Shown here one piece after another: positions 32,607 through 42,937 of a stretch of DNA of 64,000 nucleotides (positions within the stretch are counted from its first letter, which is position 1; each line of letters starts with the position of its first letter). A program made the translations under genes and the position numbers. Below the pieces are notes generated by a model, which was not told the DNA's origin, searched no databases, and saw nothing but the letters and a program-made list of their open reading frames with translations. This DNA comes from Hymenopus coronatus (Eukaryota; Arthropoda; Insecta; Mantodea; Hymenopodidae): assembly GCA_030762935.1 (NCBI GenBank), contig CM060899.1, forward strand, positions 61,802,501 to 61,866,500. Direction: 5' to 3'.

Positions 32607-33367
32607 CATAGTGTACAGAGAAGGTATTGCACTCCACCCAAAAATTCGGTACCGAGATTTCACCGAAAATATATGTTTTAAGGTCCCATGTATCCAAAAA
32701 AAGCATTTTCACAAAAAGGTCCGTGTGTCCTTGTATCTGTGTGACTGTGAACACGATAACTAAAAAACGAAAATTCAAGATATACATTTTTACATAGAAT
32801 TTTTTCGAAAATTTTGATTCTCTAAAACATGACTAACGATTTTGATTAAAATATCGTATATTAAAGATATTTACCTGACAAATAAAATGTATATCTTGAA
32901 TTTTCTGGGAATAGCATCTGAAGACTACTTTTTTCTGGGTGAATTTTACAGAATTTTGCATAACTGCTAAACCGTAATAAATGGAGATAACCTTAACATA
33001 CAAAAAATGTAGAGCACATTAAAGCACATAGTTTATGTCGAATACATTTCTTCGCGGAGTTGATCGTTTTTTAGATATTCCTTGTTTTTGTTTCAGCTTT
33101 GAAAAACTTAAATTTTCTCATATAGGAATTTGTCAACTCGTGTCCATACAAACAAAGGAACTTCAGTCACATAGCAACCAGCTTTTGACTATCACTTTAA
33201 CCTATGGTACTGCCTTATTTCGCTTCTACTTACAAGGAAGCAAGTAATAAGACTATTTCTGCTAATTTTTCCTCGATTAGCACGAGGTAAATAGAAGCAT
33301 AAGCTTTTTAACAATAATTTGTTGCAGCGATGTAGAGAAGGTCATGTGAATGAAACACATCAGAGTT
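32607..33367 (+). mobile_element. H repeat, head tip lost, joined to the previous tail
   Basis: Begins CATAGTGTACAGAGAAGG, that is, without the first 24 bp. About 120 bp around the palindrome and AAAGGGTAG block are deleted. Ends GAAACACATCAG. Confidence 0.7.
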
Positions 33368-33670
33368 TTAATATAGTTGTACTATTAATTTTCCTGGCCC
33401 TCAGGTAAGGTTTTTATCGTATTCTGGCCCTCAGTCCATTAATAATTGGCCATCACTGGTCTAAAATATCACACGTACAAACCGATTTGCAGAATTGCTG
33501 TGCACCGTGCATCGGTTCGACTTGGCTCTTCCATTTACAGTGGCAGGAAACAGCGGGGAAGGTGAGAAAGGGACAGATAGGTAGAGTGAGCACACAAGCG
33601 CAAGAAAAGAGAGAGGGAGGGAGACAGAGGGCGCTATTATGTATGGGGGAGGATGAACTGTGGTCAACCT
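33368..33670 (-). mobile_element. hAT-like miniature element, reverse of 17633
   Basis: Minus-strand reading shares GAACCGATGCACGGTGCACA and CTCACCTTCCCCGCTGTTTC with 17633-17885. One edge (about 33400-33465) has the hAT-like GGCCCTCAG and CCAGTGATGGCCAATTATT. No transposase. Confidence 0.4.
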
Positions 33671-33908
33671 AGAGAAAATGTATTTTGCTCTTTGCTCCGA
33701 ATTTGTTGTAAACCATGCAAAAGTATAGAAGGCCAAGGAACATACATATACACCGATCTTTATAAACATATGTAAATAGAATGTGAAATATTATATTTTC
33801 TAAACCACCATACAACATGGGCATTTCAATTAGTATTATAGATATTTTAGAAATTCTGACCCAGTCTATAAACAGTAAATGCCACACATGTCAAAATTAG
33901 AGTTTTAT
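33671..33908. other. Unique AT-rich spacer
   Basis: No gene or repeat recognised. Confidence 0.35.
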
Positions 33909-33912
33909 TTTT

Positions 33913-34251
33913 ACTTTCTTTTGGCGTACTATGTACATAGTGTATATAGAAGGTATTGTAATGCACCCAAAAATTGGATATCGAGATTTCACGGGAAATA
34001 CAGTTTTGAGACTCCCTAAATCCAAAAGAAGCATTTTTAGAAGAATGTCCGTGTGTGTGTATGTATGTATGTGTGTGTGTGTGTGTGTCTATGGGCAGCG
34101 TAGCTGAAAACGAAAAGACCGTTAAATACAAACTTGGTATTTAAGTTTGGTATCTTCCAAGGATGCGACACGAAGATTTCCAAGAAAATCTCCCCCCCCC
34201 CCTCAAATACCCTTTACATGAAAAGTTTTTAAAAAAATTTGATTTTCTCAA
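33913..34251 (+). mobile_element. H repeat, first part of a SINE-split copy
   Basis: Head ACTTTCTTTTGGCGTACTAT, GT-rich stretch at about 34050-34090, body to GATTTTCTCAA (34241-34251), which is the target of the SINE that follows. Confidence 0.8.
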
Positions 34252-34534
34252 TAAAAATTGTGTGTTTTTTTATCGACGCTCTTTAACTACTGTGGTTTCT
34301 CAGCGTCCCATTCTAATTTGGGCGTGAAATACCGTTTAATTTTGCTCAGAGGCCTCTCTATCAGGTTTGGGGTTCTTTTACGTGCCGTAAATCTACGACA
34401 TGGGACCAACAGCTTTATTTCCCTTCCGAAGGAAGCCATCCTTAAGATTTTTATGTCCGAAAAAATCCATCGTCCTCCGCCGGGTCTTGGGTATATGAAG
34501 TTGGTATGGTAATCATTACACCCCGGAGGGCGAC
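34252..34534 (-). mobile_element. SINE-B, full, with 11-bp target duplication
   Basis: GATTTTCTCAA is present on both sides (34241-34251 and 34535-34545). On the minus strand the head GTCGCCCTCCGGGGTGTAAT carries the A box and GTATATGAAG lies in the anticodon region. A 200-bp body follows with GTGCCGTAAA-type sequence. The B box is damaged (GACCCGGCGG region). The duplication shows LINE-assisted retroposition into the H copy. Confidence 0.85.
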
Positions 34535-35060
34535 GATTTTCTCAAAAATGGCTCTAACGATGTTGACTAAAATCTCCTATATTTAAGAACATTTACATGC
34601 CAAATAAAGTGTATACCTTGAATTTTCTGGGAATAACCTCTGAGGACTACTTTATTCTGGATGAATTTTACGGAATTTTGCATAACTGTTAAACCGTAAG
34701 AGATGAACGAAAACTTAAAACACACAAAATGTAGAACACGTTAAAACACGCAATTTATGTTATACACTTTTTTTTCGTGGAGTTTATTGTTTTTGAGATA
34801 TTCCCTGTTTTGGCTTCAGCTTTGAAAAACACACAGGAATTTGTCAACTCCTGGCCATACAAGCAAAGGAACTTCAGTCACATAGCAACTAGCACTATGG
34901 TACTCCCTTATTTCGCTTCTACTTACAAGAAGGCAAGTAATAAGACTATTTCTGCTATTTTTTTTTTCTCAATTAGCATGAAGTAAATAGAAGCATAAGC
35001 TTTTTAACAATAATTTGTTGCAGAGATGTAACGAAAGTAGTCGAATGGAACACATCAGCT
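34535..35060 (+). mobile_element. H repeat, second part of the SINE-split copy
   Basis: GATTTTCTCAAAAATGGCTC to GGAACACATCAGC, a standard H body and tail. Confidence 0.8.
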
Positions 35061-35079
35061 TTTTTACATTTTCATGTTT

Positions 35080-35378
35080 TACGAGGGCGTGCTGAAAAGT
35101 AATGCCTCCGATTTTTTTCCCGGTAACACCCTTTAAACGTCTAGAATAAACAAACTGCATTACCATTCTACTTCATTATTCTTCATGTCATATTTCTCCC
35201 AACGAGAGACCAGTTTGTGTATACCGTCACTGTAGAATGTTTGATGGAGCAATATCCTCACCTCTATATCAAAAGTGAACACCTCGAAGGTGTACGTTAA
35301 GTCTAGGAAACAGATGAAAATCAGATGGGGCCAAGTCGGGGCTGTACGGAGGGTGATCGATGACAGGGAGCCCAATAA
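35080..35378 (-). pseudogene. Mariner-like transposase C-terminal end and terminal repeat
   Basis: The right-hand terminus reads TACGAGGGCGTGCTGAAAAG (35080-35099), a terminal inverted repeat form common in arthropod mariners. On the minus strand the coding part reads VIDHPPYSPDLAPSDFHLFP (third catalytic Asp). After frame damage and a deletion it reads DGIHKLVSRWEKYDM and a stop near 35160. Everything before the last catalytic box is lost, cut by an H copy at about 35380. This is a third mariner lineage in the window. Confidence 0.75.
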
Positions 35379-35380
35379 AA

Positions 35381-36238
35381 ATCTGATGTGTTCTATTCAC
35401 ATGACTTTCTCTACATCTCTGCAACAAATTATTGTTAAAAAGCTTATGCTTCTATTTACTTCATCTAATTGAGAAAAAATCACCAGAAATAATATTATTA
35501 TTTGCTTTCTTGTAAGTAGAAGCAAAATAAGGGAGTACCATAGGTTAAAGAGATAGTCAAAAGCTGGTTGCTATGTGACTGAAGTTCCTTTGTTTGTATG
35601 ACCAGAAGTTGAAAAAATCCTGTATGAGAAAAGTATAAGTTTTTTAAAGCTGGAACCAAAAACAAGGAATATCTCAAAAATGATCAACTCCACCAAAAAA
35701 GTAAATAGCATTAAGTGTGTGTTTTAATGTGCTCTATATTTTTTGTGTGGTAAGTTTTTGTGTATTTCATACGGTTTAGCAGTTATGCAAAATTCAGTAA
35801 AGTTAATCCAGAATAAAGTAGTCTTCAGAGGCTATTCCCAGAAAGTTCAAGATATACATTTTATTTGTCGTGTAAATATCTTTAATATACGATATTTTAA
35901 TCAAAATCGTTACAGCTATTTTTGAAAAAATCAAAATTTTCGAAAAAAAGTTCCATGTAAAGGGTAGTTGGGAGTGGGGGGGATTTTCTTGAAAATCTTC
36001 GTGTCGCATTTTTGGAAGAAGCCAAGCTTAAATACCAAGTTTGGTATTTAACAGTCTTTTCGTTTTTGAGCCATGCTGTCCACAGACAGACACGGACCTT
36101 TTTCTGAACATGCTTTTTTTTGGGTTCAGGGTGACCTAAAACATGTATTTCCGGTGAAATCTCGGTATCAACATTTTGAGTGTAATGCAATACCTTCTCT
36201 ATACACTATGCACATAGTACGTGTAGAGAAAGTAAAAA
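35381..36238 (-). mobile_element. H repeat, minus strand, full length
   Basis: ATCTGATGTGTTCTATTCAC to GTGTAGAGAAAGTAAAAA, 0.86 kb. The palindrome is at about 36031. Variable stretch short (CACAGACAGACACGGACC). Confidence 0.8.
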
Positions 36239-36706
36239 TGTTTTACCTTCTCACCGGCTGCATTTCCGGGATGTTTTAGGGAAGCGCGTCTGTCAGATGT
36301 TCAAGGACGGACGGATGGATGTATCTGGTAACGAACGATTGCCTGGTTACGTGCACTTGAAACTCATTTTCAATGGCTCGAAGCTGCTTGTTTCTCACGG
36401 AGTCGGAATAACATTTACATAAATTTATAGCACACATTCCGTTGCCAACTGTAACGACCATGATCGTACTCCAAATTGCGGAATGGCTACGTGAGTTATG
36501 AAGATGGTATCGTCATGTGCAGAGAGGGTTCTGGCCGCGAGTATAGCGCCCGAAGGCTGGTCGTGCCGTATCGGCATCCGCGGTAGTTAGGCATTCATGT
36601 GATGCACTGTGTGGGTGGCGCACAAAACACTTGCTACACCGTCCAATTTCATGCGTTCTCTTCCTGCAGTGCTATGAGACAAATAAATCGATTGTACACA
36701 CACACA
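36239..36706. other. Unique spacer, locally GC-richer
   Basis: Contains a 61-codon minus frame at 36276-36461 without recognised motif, and a short CA run at about 36697. No gene call. Confidence 0.35.
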
Positions 36707-37430
36707 TACAGGATGTTAATGAACTATACCGAAATATTTTCACAGAATATGTAGATTACTTAAATAAGTAATTTGAGATAGGAGACTTATGGCCCGTTTA
36801 TTGAAATGTCGAAGTAACGGCTATAAGTTTCTGAAGTGCCAATACGCCACTGGCATAACAGCGAGAGCATAACACGAAAAACGAAGGAACATATTACAGC
36901 GTACCTCTCTAGCGTAGTGGTTATGATACTGGTTTTTCAAGTGAAAGATAGTTTCCGAGTTCGGGTCTCGTTCACGTATCGCGGCACTTGTCTGGAATAA
37001 AAAAAAAAAATAATAATAATAAAAAGCATTTACTCTGTAACAGAAATGGAATTCATGAACTTTGGGATAGCAGCTTCCCGCGCTACGCATTAAGTCACCA
37101 AAGCAGTTGAACAAACGCCTCCAGAGTAGGCTACATAACTCAAGAGCGTAGTTAATGAATGCTCAGTGTCGCACTGTCAAGTGATTACTTCGAGATTTTA
37201 CAGATGTTTGCGACATTAAAGCTTGAAAACGCTAGTAACGAGCTGCTAAAAATCGATATTTCTATACTCGGGCAGCAGTTTTAAAGACATTCTAAGCCAT
37301 TTCTTCAACCTGCTTTGCTTTAACACCGACTTATCAGCACCTGATACCCACACATTTAACGCTATGTAGCTTATATAGTCACGTGCACAATCTCGCAAAT
37401 GATTTCGGTGTAGTTCATTAACACCCTGTA
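36707..37430. mobile_element. TIR element, 0.72 kb, non-coding
   Basis: Ends are inverted repeats of about 29 bp: TACAGGATGTTAATGAACTA at 36707 and its mirror TAGTTCATTAACACCCTGTA ending 37430, both continuing inward to ACCGAAAT. Flanking TA-rich sequence allows a TA target. No transposase frame. A tRNA-like SINE piece lies inside at about 36900-36992. Confidence 0.65.
36900..36992 (+). mobile_element. tRNA-like SINE head inside the TIR element
   Basis: A box TAGCGTAGTGGTTATGA, B box GAGTTCGGGTCTCG. No full cloverleaf acceptor stem. Followed by an A-rich run (37000-37025). Confidence 0.5.
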
Positions 37431-37513
37431 TATATAATCGAATACATTTATTAGTAAAATATGACATGTCCGGGCTTGTAGGCCATGCTCGGATATCAAA
37501 ATGATTACATGTT

Positions 37514-38352
37514 TACTTTCTCTACTCGTACTATGTACATAGTGAGTGTATAGAGAAGGTATTGTATTCAACCAAAAATTCGATACCGAGATTTCACCGG
37601 AAATACATATCTTGGGCCCCCCTGAATCAAGAAAAAGCATTTTTGGAAAAAGGTCCGTGTGTATGTCTCTGGACATCATAGCTCAAAAACGAAAATACCG
37701 TTAAATACCAAACTTGGTATCTTCCAACGATGCGACCTGAAGATTTACAAGAAAATCCCCCTACCACAAACTACCCTTCACATGGAAAATTTTTTGAAAT
37801 GTTTGATTTTCTTACAAATGTTTCTAAAAATTTCGATTAAAATCTCTTATATTTAAGACATGTACATGCCAAATAAAATGCATATTCTAAATTTTCTGGG
37901 AATAGCCTCTAAAGACCTCTTTATTCAGGATGATTTTCATTGAATTTTGCATGACTGGTAAACCGTAATAGATAGACAAAAACTTACTGCACAAAACATG
38001 TAGACCACGATAAAACACACTATTTATGTTTTATACATTTTTTCGTGAAGTTGATCGTTTTTGAAAGATCCTTGTTATTGGTTTCAGCTTTAAAAATACT
38101 TTACTCATAAGGGATTTGTCAACTCCTGTCCATACAAACAAAGGAACTTCGGTCACATAACAACCAGCTTTTGACTAACACTTTAACCTATGTTACTCCC
38201 TTATTTCGCTTTTATTTATAAGGAAGCAAGTAATAATACTATTTTTTAATTTTTCTCAATTAGCATGAAGTAAATAGAAGCATAAGTTTTTAACAATAAC
38301 TTGTTGCAGAGATTAGAGAACGTCATGTGAATGGCACACATAGGATTTTTTA
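37514..38352 (+). mobile_element. H repeat, full length
   Basis: Head ACTTTCTCTACTCGTACTAT with a 4-base insertion in the hairpin (AGTGAGTGTATAGAG). The palindrome block is shortened, with the TTTAAGTTTAG between palindrome and TCTTCC deleted. Ends GGCACACATAGGATTTTTT. Confidence 0.8.
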
Positions 38353-38584
38353 AATTTTGACGTTAGGTCCTCAGCTATGGCAGACATCCTCAGAAATGAA
38401 GCTAAACTAGACCTGGATTCGTGCCTTACAGCGTCTTCGCAACGGCCAGCGCAACAACCAATCACATCACAGCAGTCCAATTACTCCGTCCACTGCTTCA
38501 TGAATCTGCAGTCGCTAGCCGTTCTTGCACAGCTTCGTTTCTGAGGATGTCCTCCACAGCTGAGAACGAAACGTCAAATTTTAA
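38352..38584. mobile_element. Fold-back miniature element with about 50-bp arms
   Basis: Left arm AAATTTTGACGTTAGGTCCT continues to CAGAAATGAAGCT (38403). The right arm mirrors it from AGCTTCGTTTCTGAGGATGT to AACGTCAAATTTTAAA. The non-coding loop is about 125 bp. It looks like a MITE. The superfamily is unknown. Confidence 0.65.
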
Positions 38585-38955
38585 AAATTTTAATATATAT
38601 ATATATTTTTTTTTAATAATTTTAATATTCGACCATGGCCTACAAGTCCGGAAAAACTATATTTTACCAATAATTACACCGGCCGTGAAAGCCTATAAGA
38701 ATATTTAATTGAATACGGAATTATTTAAAATGAAATAAGGAAATAAAATTGTAAGCTAAGAGGAGAATGAATGGCGAATATTAGCAAAAGCTGTGTTTTT
38801 AGTTTTTATGCAATTTTATAAATTACAACCTTCTTTTTAGTTTCTTATATACTTAATTATTTTTGGCACAGTATTTATGTTTAATATATACGTATATTTA
38901 AAAGTTGTACTGGATCTACCATTTGTATTCGAATTCTGTGTCAATCACAGAAAAA
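38585..38955. other. AT-rich spacer
   Basis: TA and T runs at about 38590-38625, otherwise nothing recognised. Confidence 0.35.
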
Positions 38956-38956
38956 A

Positions 38957-39864
38957 ATCTGATATGCTCCATTCACATGACTTTCTCTACATATCTGCAA
39001 CAATGTATTGTTAAAATGCTTATGTTTCTATTTACGTTATGCTAATCGAGAAAAAAATAGCAGAATCAGTCTTATTACTTGCTTTCTTATAAGTAGAAGG
39101 GAAATAAAGGAGTAACATAAGTTAAAATGATGTTCAAAAGCTGGTTGCTATGTGACTGAAGTTCCTTTGTTTGTATGGACAGGAGTTGACAAATTCCTGT
39201 ATGAGAAACATATAAGTTTTTTTAAAGCTGAAACCAATAATAAGGAATATCTCAAAACGATCAACTCTACTAAAACATGTGTATAACATAAATTTTGTGT
39301 TTAAACGAGCTCTACATTTTTTGTTAATTTAGCTTTTGTTCTATCTCTTACGGTTTACCAGGTACGCAAAATTCAGAATTAAAGAGGTCTTTAGAGGCTA
39401 TTCCCAAAAAATTCAAGATATGAATTTTATTTGGCATGTAAATGTCTTAAATATAACAGATTTTAATCAAAATCGTTAGAGCCATTTTTAAGAAAATCAA
39501 AATATTTAAAGTTTTTCCATGTAAAGGGTAGCTTGGTGTGGGGGGATTTTCTTGAGACAGTCAAAATGCTCGAATTTTTTTCTGTGCAAAGGGTAGTTTG
39601 TGGTAGGGAGATTTTCTTAAAAATCTTCGTGTCCAATCCTTGGAAGATACTGAACTTAAATACCAATTTTGGTATTTAACGAACTTTTTGTTTTATGAGC
39701 TAAGCTACACACACTCATGTATCTTTTTTCAAAATCGTATCCAAATCTTTTGGATTCAGGGGGACCCAAAACATGTATTTCCGGTGAAATTTCGGTCTCG
39801 AATTTGGGTGCAATACAATTCCTTGTCTATACACTATGTACATAATACGTGTGGAAAAAGTAAC
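38957..39864 (-). mobile_element. H repeat, minus strand, with internal duplication
   Basis: ATCTGATATGCTCCATTCAC to GTGTGGAAAAAGTAA. The block around AAAGGGTAG and GATTTTCTT occurs twice (about 39492-39555 and 39556-39624), which lengthens the copy to 0.9 kb. Confidence 0.75.
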
Positions 39865-39865
39865 A

Positions 39866-39932
39866 CGCTTTTTAACAATAGTCTGTTACATAGATGTAGA
39901 GAAAGCCGTGTGAATGGAACACACATTTTGTA
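39866..39932 (+). mobile_element. H repeat tail fragment
   Basis: CTTTTTAACAATAGTCTGTT to GGAACACACATTTTG with terminal hairpin. Confidence 0.65.
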
Positions 39933-39944
39933 ATAATGTAAATG

Positions 39945-40110
39945 GCGTGTTATTTATGGACGCTCTTTAACTGCTGTGGTTCTCAGCGTCCCATTCTATA
40001 CTGGGCGTGAAAGACCGCTTAATGTTGCTCAGAGGCCTGTCTATCAGGCTTCAGGTTCTTTTAAGTGCCGTAAATCTACGACACGGGACCAACGGCTTTA
40101 CTTCTCTTCC
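39945..40110 (-). mobile_element. SINE-B, body part, split by SINE-A
   Basis: GTTATTTATGGACGCTCTTT to CTCTTCCGAAG matches 34266-34440. Confidence 0.75.
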
Positions 40111-40362
40111 GAAGGTGCCGGTCCCCATGGCCGCGCTCGCCAAGGTCTCTTGCTTTGGGGCTTCGTAGCTCAAGGGATCGTGGGTTCGACTCCCGCCTTG
40201 GGTATGGGTGTTATATGTTTGTGTATGTGTAAAAGAAGAAAACAGTAATCATACAGCAAACAAAGTAAAAACATTAGGTAAATAAAAGCAGGGTATACAG
40301 CGCCGTAGTCTCGACCAGCCTCCGGAACTGTATTATTATTAAAAAATAAAAAAAAAAAAAAC
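40111..40362 (+). mobile_element. SINE-A, inserted in SINE-B
   Basis: GTGCCGGTCCCCATGGCCGC head, B box GTGGGTTCGACTCCCGCC, body with CAGCGCCGTAGTC ... CCTCCGGAACTG, A-rich tail to 40362. About 85% like the copy at 29504 by eye. Confidence 0.8.
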
Positions 40363-40468
40363 TATTTTTACAGCCGAAAAAAATCCATCATCCTCCGCCG
40401 GATTTGATCCCGCGACCTTGGGTATATGAAGTCAGCATGGTAACCATTACACCACGAAAGGCGACAAC
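40363..40468 (-). mobile_element. SINE-B, tRNA-like head part
   Basis: On the minus strand: GTCGCCTTTCGTGGTGTAAT (A box), then GGTCGCGGGATCAAATCC (B box), the best-preserved SINE-B head in the window. It continues the body at 39945-40110. Confidence 0.75.
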
Positions 40469-40499
40469 GTATTTTGCAGCTCAAGGTTCTTACATTGCG

Positions 40500-40823
40500 T
40501 TTCATTATTGTTCGAAAAACCTCCCAACTATTTCAGTGTTGGCACACCTTTCTCATGAAAAATCTTACCGCTATTATCATCGTCGTCGTCAACATTGTTG
40601 TTTTCATGGATTAGACCTTTTGACCTGTTCCGGTTATGTATATTTGATCCAAGGACGCCCATCTTTTCGCCGTCCAGCAGCTTTATATAATAATACAGTT
40701 TTAGCTATTCGTTTAACGTGTTCGTTCCAATTTGATCTAGTTATTCTACTGTCTGTGATATGGTTGTCACATGCAACTGTTTGTTCTACATCCCAACACA
40801 AAATTGCAACTGTCAAACTTAAA
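40500..40823 (-). pseudogene. Probable LINE C-terminal fragment
   Basis: The minus strand reads SRITRSNWNEHVKRIAKT, then YKAAGRRKDGRPWIKYTE, then EQVKRSNP and a stop, followed by a GACGACGACGATGAT-type repeat. The HVKR...GRRxxGRP pattern with a GAY-repeat tail is what I know from the 3' end of endonuclease/reverse-transcriptase LINEs in insects. No reverse transcriptase is left. A plus-strand 144-codon frame over the same bases is a shadow. Confidence 0.5.
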
Positions 40824-41698
40824 AATCTAATGTGTTGAATTCACATGTATTTCACTACATACCTATCTGTAACAAATTATTGTTAAAAAGCTTATGCTTC
40901 TATTTACTTCATTCTAATCGAGAACAAATTAGTAGAAATAGTCTTATTACTTGCTTCCTTGTGAGTAGAAGCGAAATAAGGGAGTACCATAGGTTAAAGT
41001 GATAGTCAAAAGCTGGTTGCTATGAGACTGAAGTTCGTTTGTTTGTATGGACAGCAGTTGATAAACTCCTGTATGAGGGAAGCCTAAGTTTTTTATAGTT
41101 GAAACCAAAAAGATGGAATATCTCAAAAATGATCAACTCCAGGAAGAAAATGTTTATAACATAAAGTGTGTGTTTTAACGTGCTCTACATTTTTTGTATG
41201 GTAAGTTTTTGTCCATCTCTTGCGGTTTAGCAGTTATGAAAATTCCGTAAAATTCATCCAAAATAAATTAGTCCTCAGAGGCTATTCCCAGAAAATTCAA
41301 GATATACATTTTATTTGTCAGATAAATGTCTTTAATATACGAAATTATAATCAAAATCGTTAGAGCCATTTTTGAGAAAATCGAAAGTTTCGAAAAAAGT
41401 TCCATGTAAAGGGTAGTTTGGAGTAGAGGGATTTTTCTCAAAATCTTCGTGTCGCATCCCTGGAAGACCTAAACCTAAATACCAAGTTTGGTATTTTACC
41501 TACTTTTCGTTTTTGAGTTATCGTGTTTACAGACACACGGACACACACACACACACACACGGATTTTTTCTCTCGAAAATGCTGTTTTTAGTTACAGGGG
41601 ACCCTAAAACATATATTTCCGGTGAAATCTCGGTATTGAATTTTTGGGTGGAGTGCAATACCTTCTCTATACACTATGTACATAGTGCGTATAGAGAA

Positions 41699-41702
<4 letters not shown>
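40824..41702 (-). mobile_element. H repeat, minus strand, full length
   Basis: AATCTAATGTGTTGAATTCA to GCGTATAGAGAAAATAA. AC run at about 41533-41562. The palindrome is at about 41480. The end merges with an AAT microsatellite. Confidence 0.8.
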
Positions 41703-41736
<34 letters not shown>

Positions 41737-41748
41737 TAATAATAATTG
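41700..41748. repeat. (AAT)n microsatellite
   Basis: About 15 AAT units with one interruption, between the H head and a tRNA-bearing element. Confidence 0.85.
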
Positions 41749-41749
41749 A

Positions 41750-42000
41750 ATTAATTGTTGTTTTCACACAAGCCGTGTGTAGGACAGGAGTTGGATAGGT
41801 AGAATCAGACTGAAAAATTCAATGCCATAGCTGGGATTTGAACCACGGATCTCCCGGTCTCTAGCCAGTTACTCTACCACCGAGCTCCATCACAAGATGC
41901 CGGCATAGCATTGAATTTCTCAACTGATTCGCATGTTTCACGGGCTCTAAATATCCAACTCCTGTCCTACACACGGCTTGCGTGAAAAAACAATTAAACC
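41750..42000 (-). mobile_element. Miniature TIR element carrying a tRNA-like sequence
   Basis: TIRs of about 45 bp: TTTTCACACAAGCCGTGTGT at 41761 and its mirror ending GTGAAAA at 41987, with AATTAATTGTT / AACAATTAA outside. Between them, on the minus strand at about 41826-41888, lies a tRNA-like sequence with D arm (CTCGGTGGTAGAGTAACTGG), anticodon-arm region and B box (GTGGTTCAAATCCCAG). The acceptor stem does not close, so a working tRNA is unlikely. Confidence 0.7.
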
Positions 42001-42062
42001 AATACTAATTGACCATAATAGTTGGCTATACTATGAATCCTGGGACTTAAAGTTCAAAATAG

Positions 42063-42236
42063 TTTGAGATCACCTTGAGGTTTGCCGGGAAACATGCGAG
42101 TCAGTTGAGAAATTCAATGCTATGCCGGCATGTTGCCATGGTAGCTCAGTGGAAGAGCAACTGGCTAGACAAGGGGAGATCTGTGATTCAAATCCGGGCT
42201 ATGGTATTGCATTTTTCAGTCTGACTCTTCCTATCC
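42063..42236 (+). mobile_element. Second, inverted and truncated copy of the tRNA-bearing element
   Basis: From about 42093 the sequence AACATGCGAGTCAGTTGAGA through TGGTAGCTCAGTGGAAGAGC and GTGATTCAAATCCGGGC to CTTCCTATCCA mirrors 41797-41938. The outer TIR is missing and replaced by AAT repeats. Together the two copies form a 0.45-kb palindrome. Confidence 0.65.

Positions 42237-42279
<43 letters not shown>
42237..42279. repeat. (AAT)n microsatellite
   Basis: About 14 units, directly abutting the truncated tRNA-bearing copy, like a SINE tail. Confidence 0.85.
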
Positions 42280-42309
42280 TTAATAATAAATAAAAGTTTT
42301 AAAAAATAA

Positions 42310-42937
42310 TTATTTTAAAGCTGGGAATAATAACAAGGAATATCTCAGGAACGGTCAGCTCTGCAAAAAAAAAAAAAAAAAATAATAATAATAATAATAA
42401 TAATAATATATATATAATATAAATTATGTGTTTTAACGATATATCCATGTTTTGTGTGGTACGTTTTTGTCCAGGTCTTTCGATTTACCAGTTATACAAA
42501 ATCCAGCAAGATTCATCCAGAATAAAAAAAAGTATTCAGAAGCTAGAAAATTCAAGATATACATTTTCTCATGTAAATATATTTAATATTCGATATTTTA
42601 ATCAAAATCGGTAGCCATTTTTGAGAAAATTAAAATTTTCGAAAATATGTCCATGTAAAGAGTATTTTGGGGTGGAGGGATTTTCTTGAAAACCTTCGTG
42701 TTGCCTCCTCATAAGATAAAAAATTTAAATACCAAGTATGGTATTTAACAGCCTTTTTGTTTTTGAGCTATGCAACCCACAGACACACACTGACGGTTTT
42801 CTAATTTTTTTTTTTTTTTGATTCAGCAGGTCTCAAAAAATGTCTGTATTTCCGGTGAAATTTCGGTATCGAATTTTTGAGTGCAATACAATACCTTCTC
42901 TATATAGTTTTTACATAGTACGTATAGAGAAAATAAA
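42310..42937 (-). mobile_element. H repeat, minus strand, tail end missing
   Basis: From AAAGCTGGGAATAATAACAA to GTATAGAGAAAATAAAA. An A-run plus (AAT)n at 42366-42408 sits where other copies have the run after CTCCACG. The palindrome is slightly altered (AATACCAAGTATGGTATT). Confidence 0.7.

Noticed and set aside
40404..40838. 144-codon plus-strand frame
   Set aside because: It starts in a SINE head and lies opposite a likely LINE C-terminal remnant read on the minus strand. It is a shadow frame.
42137..42208. Functional tRNA gene
   Set aside because: D arm and B box are present, but the acceptor ends do not pair and the same sequence occurs inverted inside a TIR element next to it.
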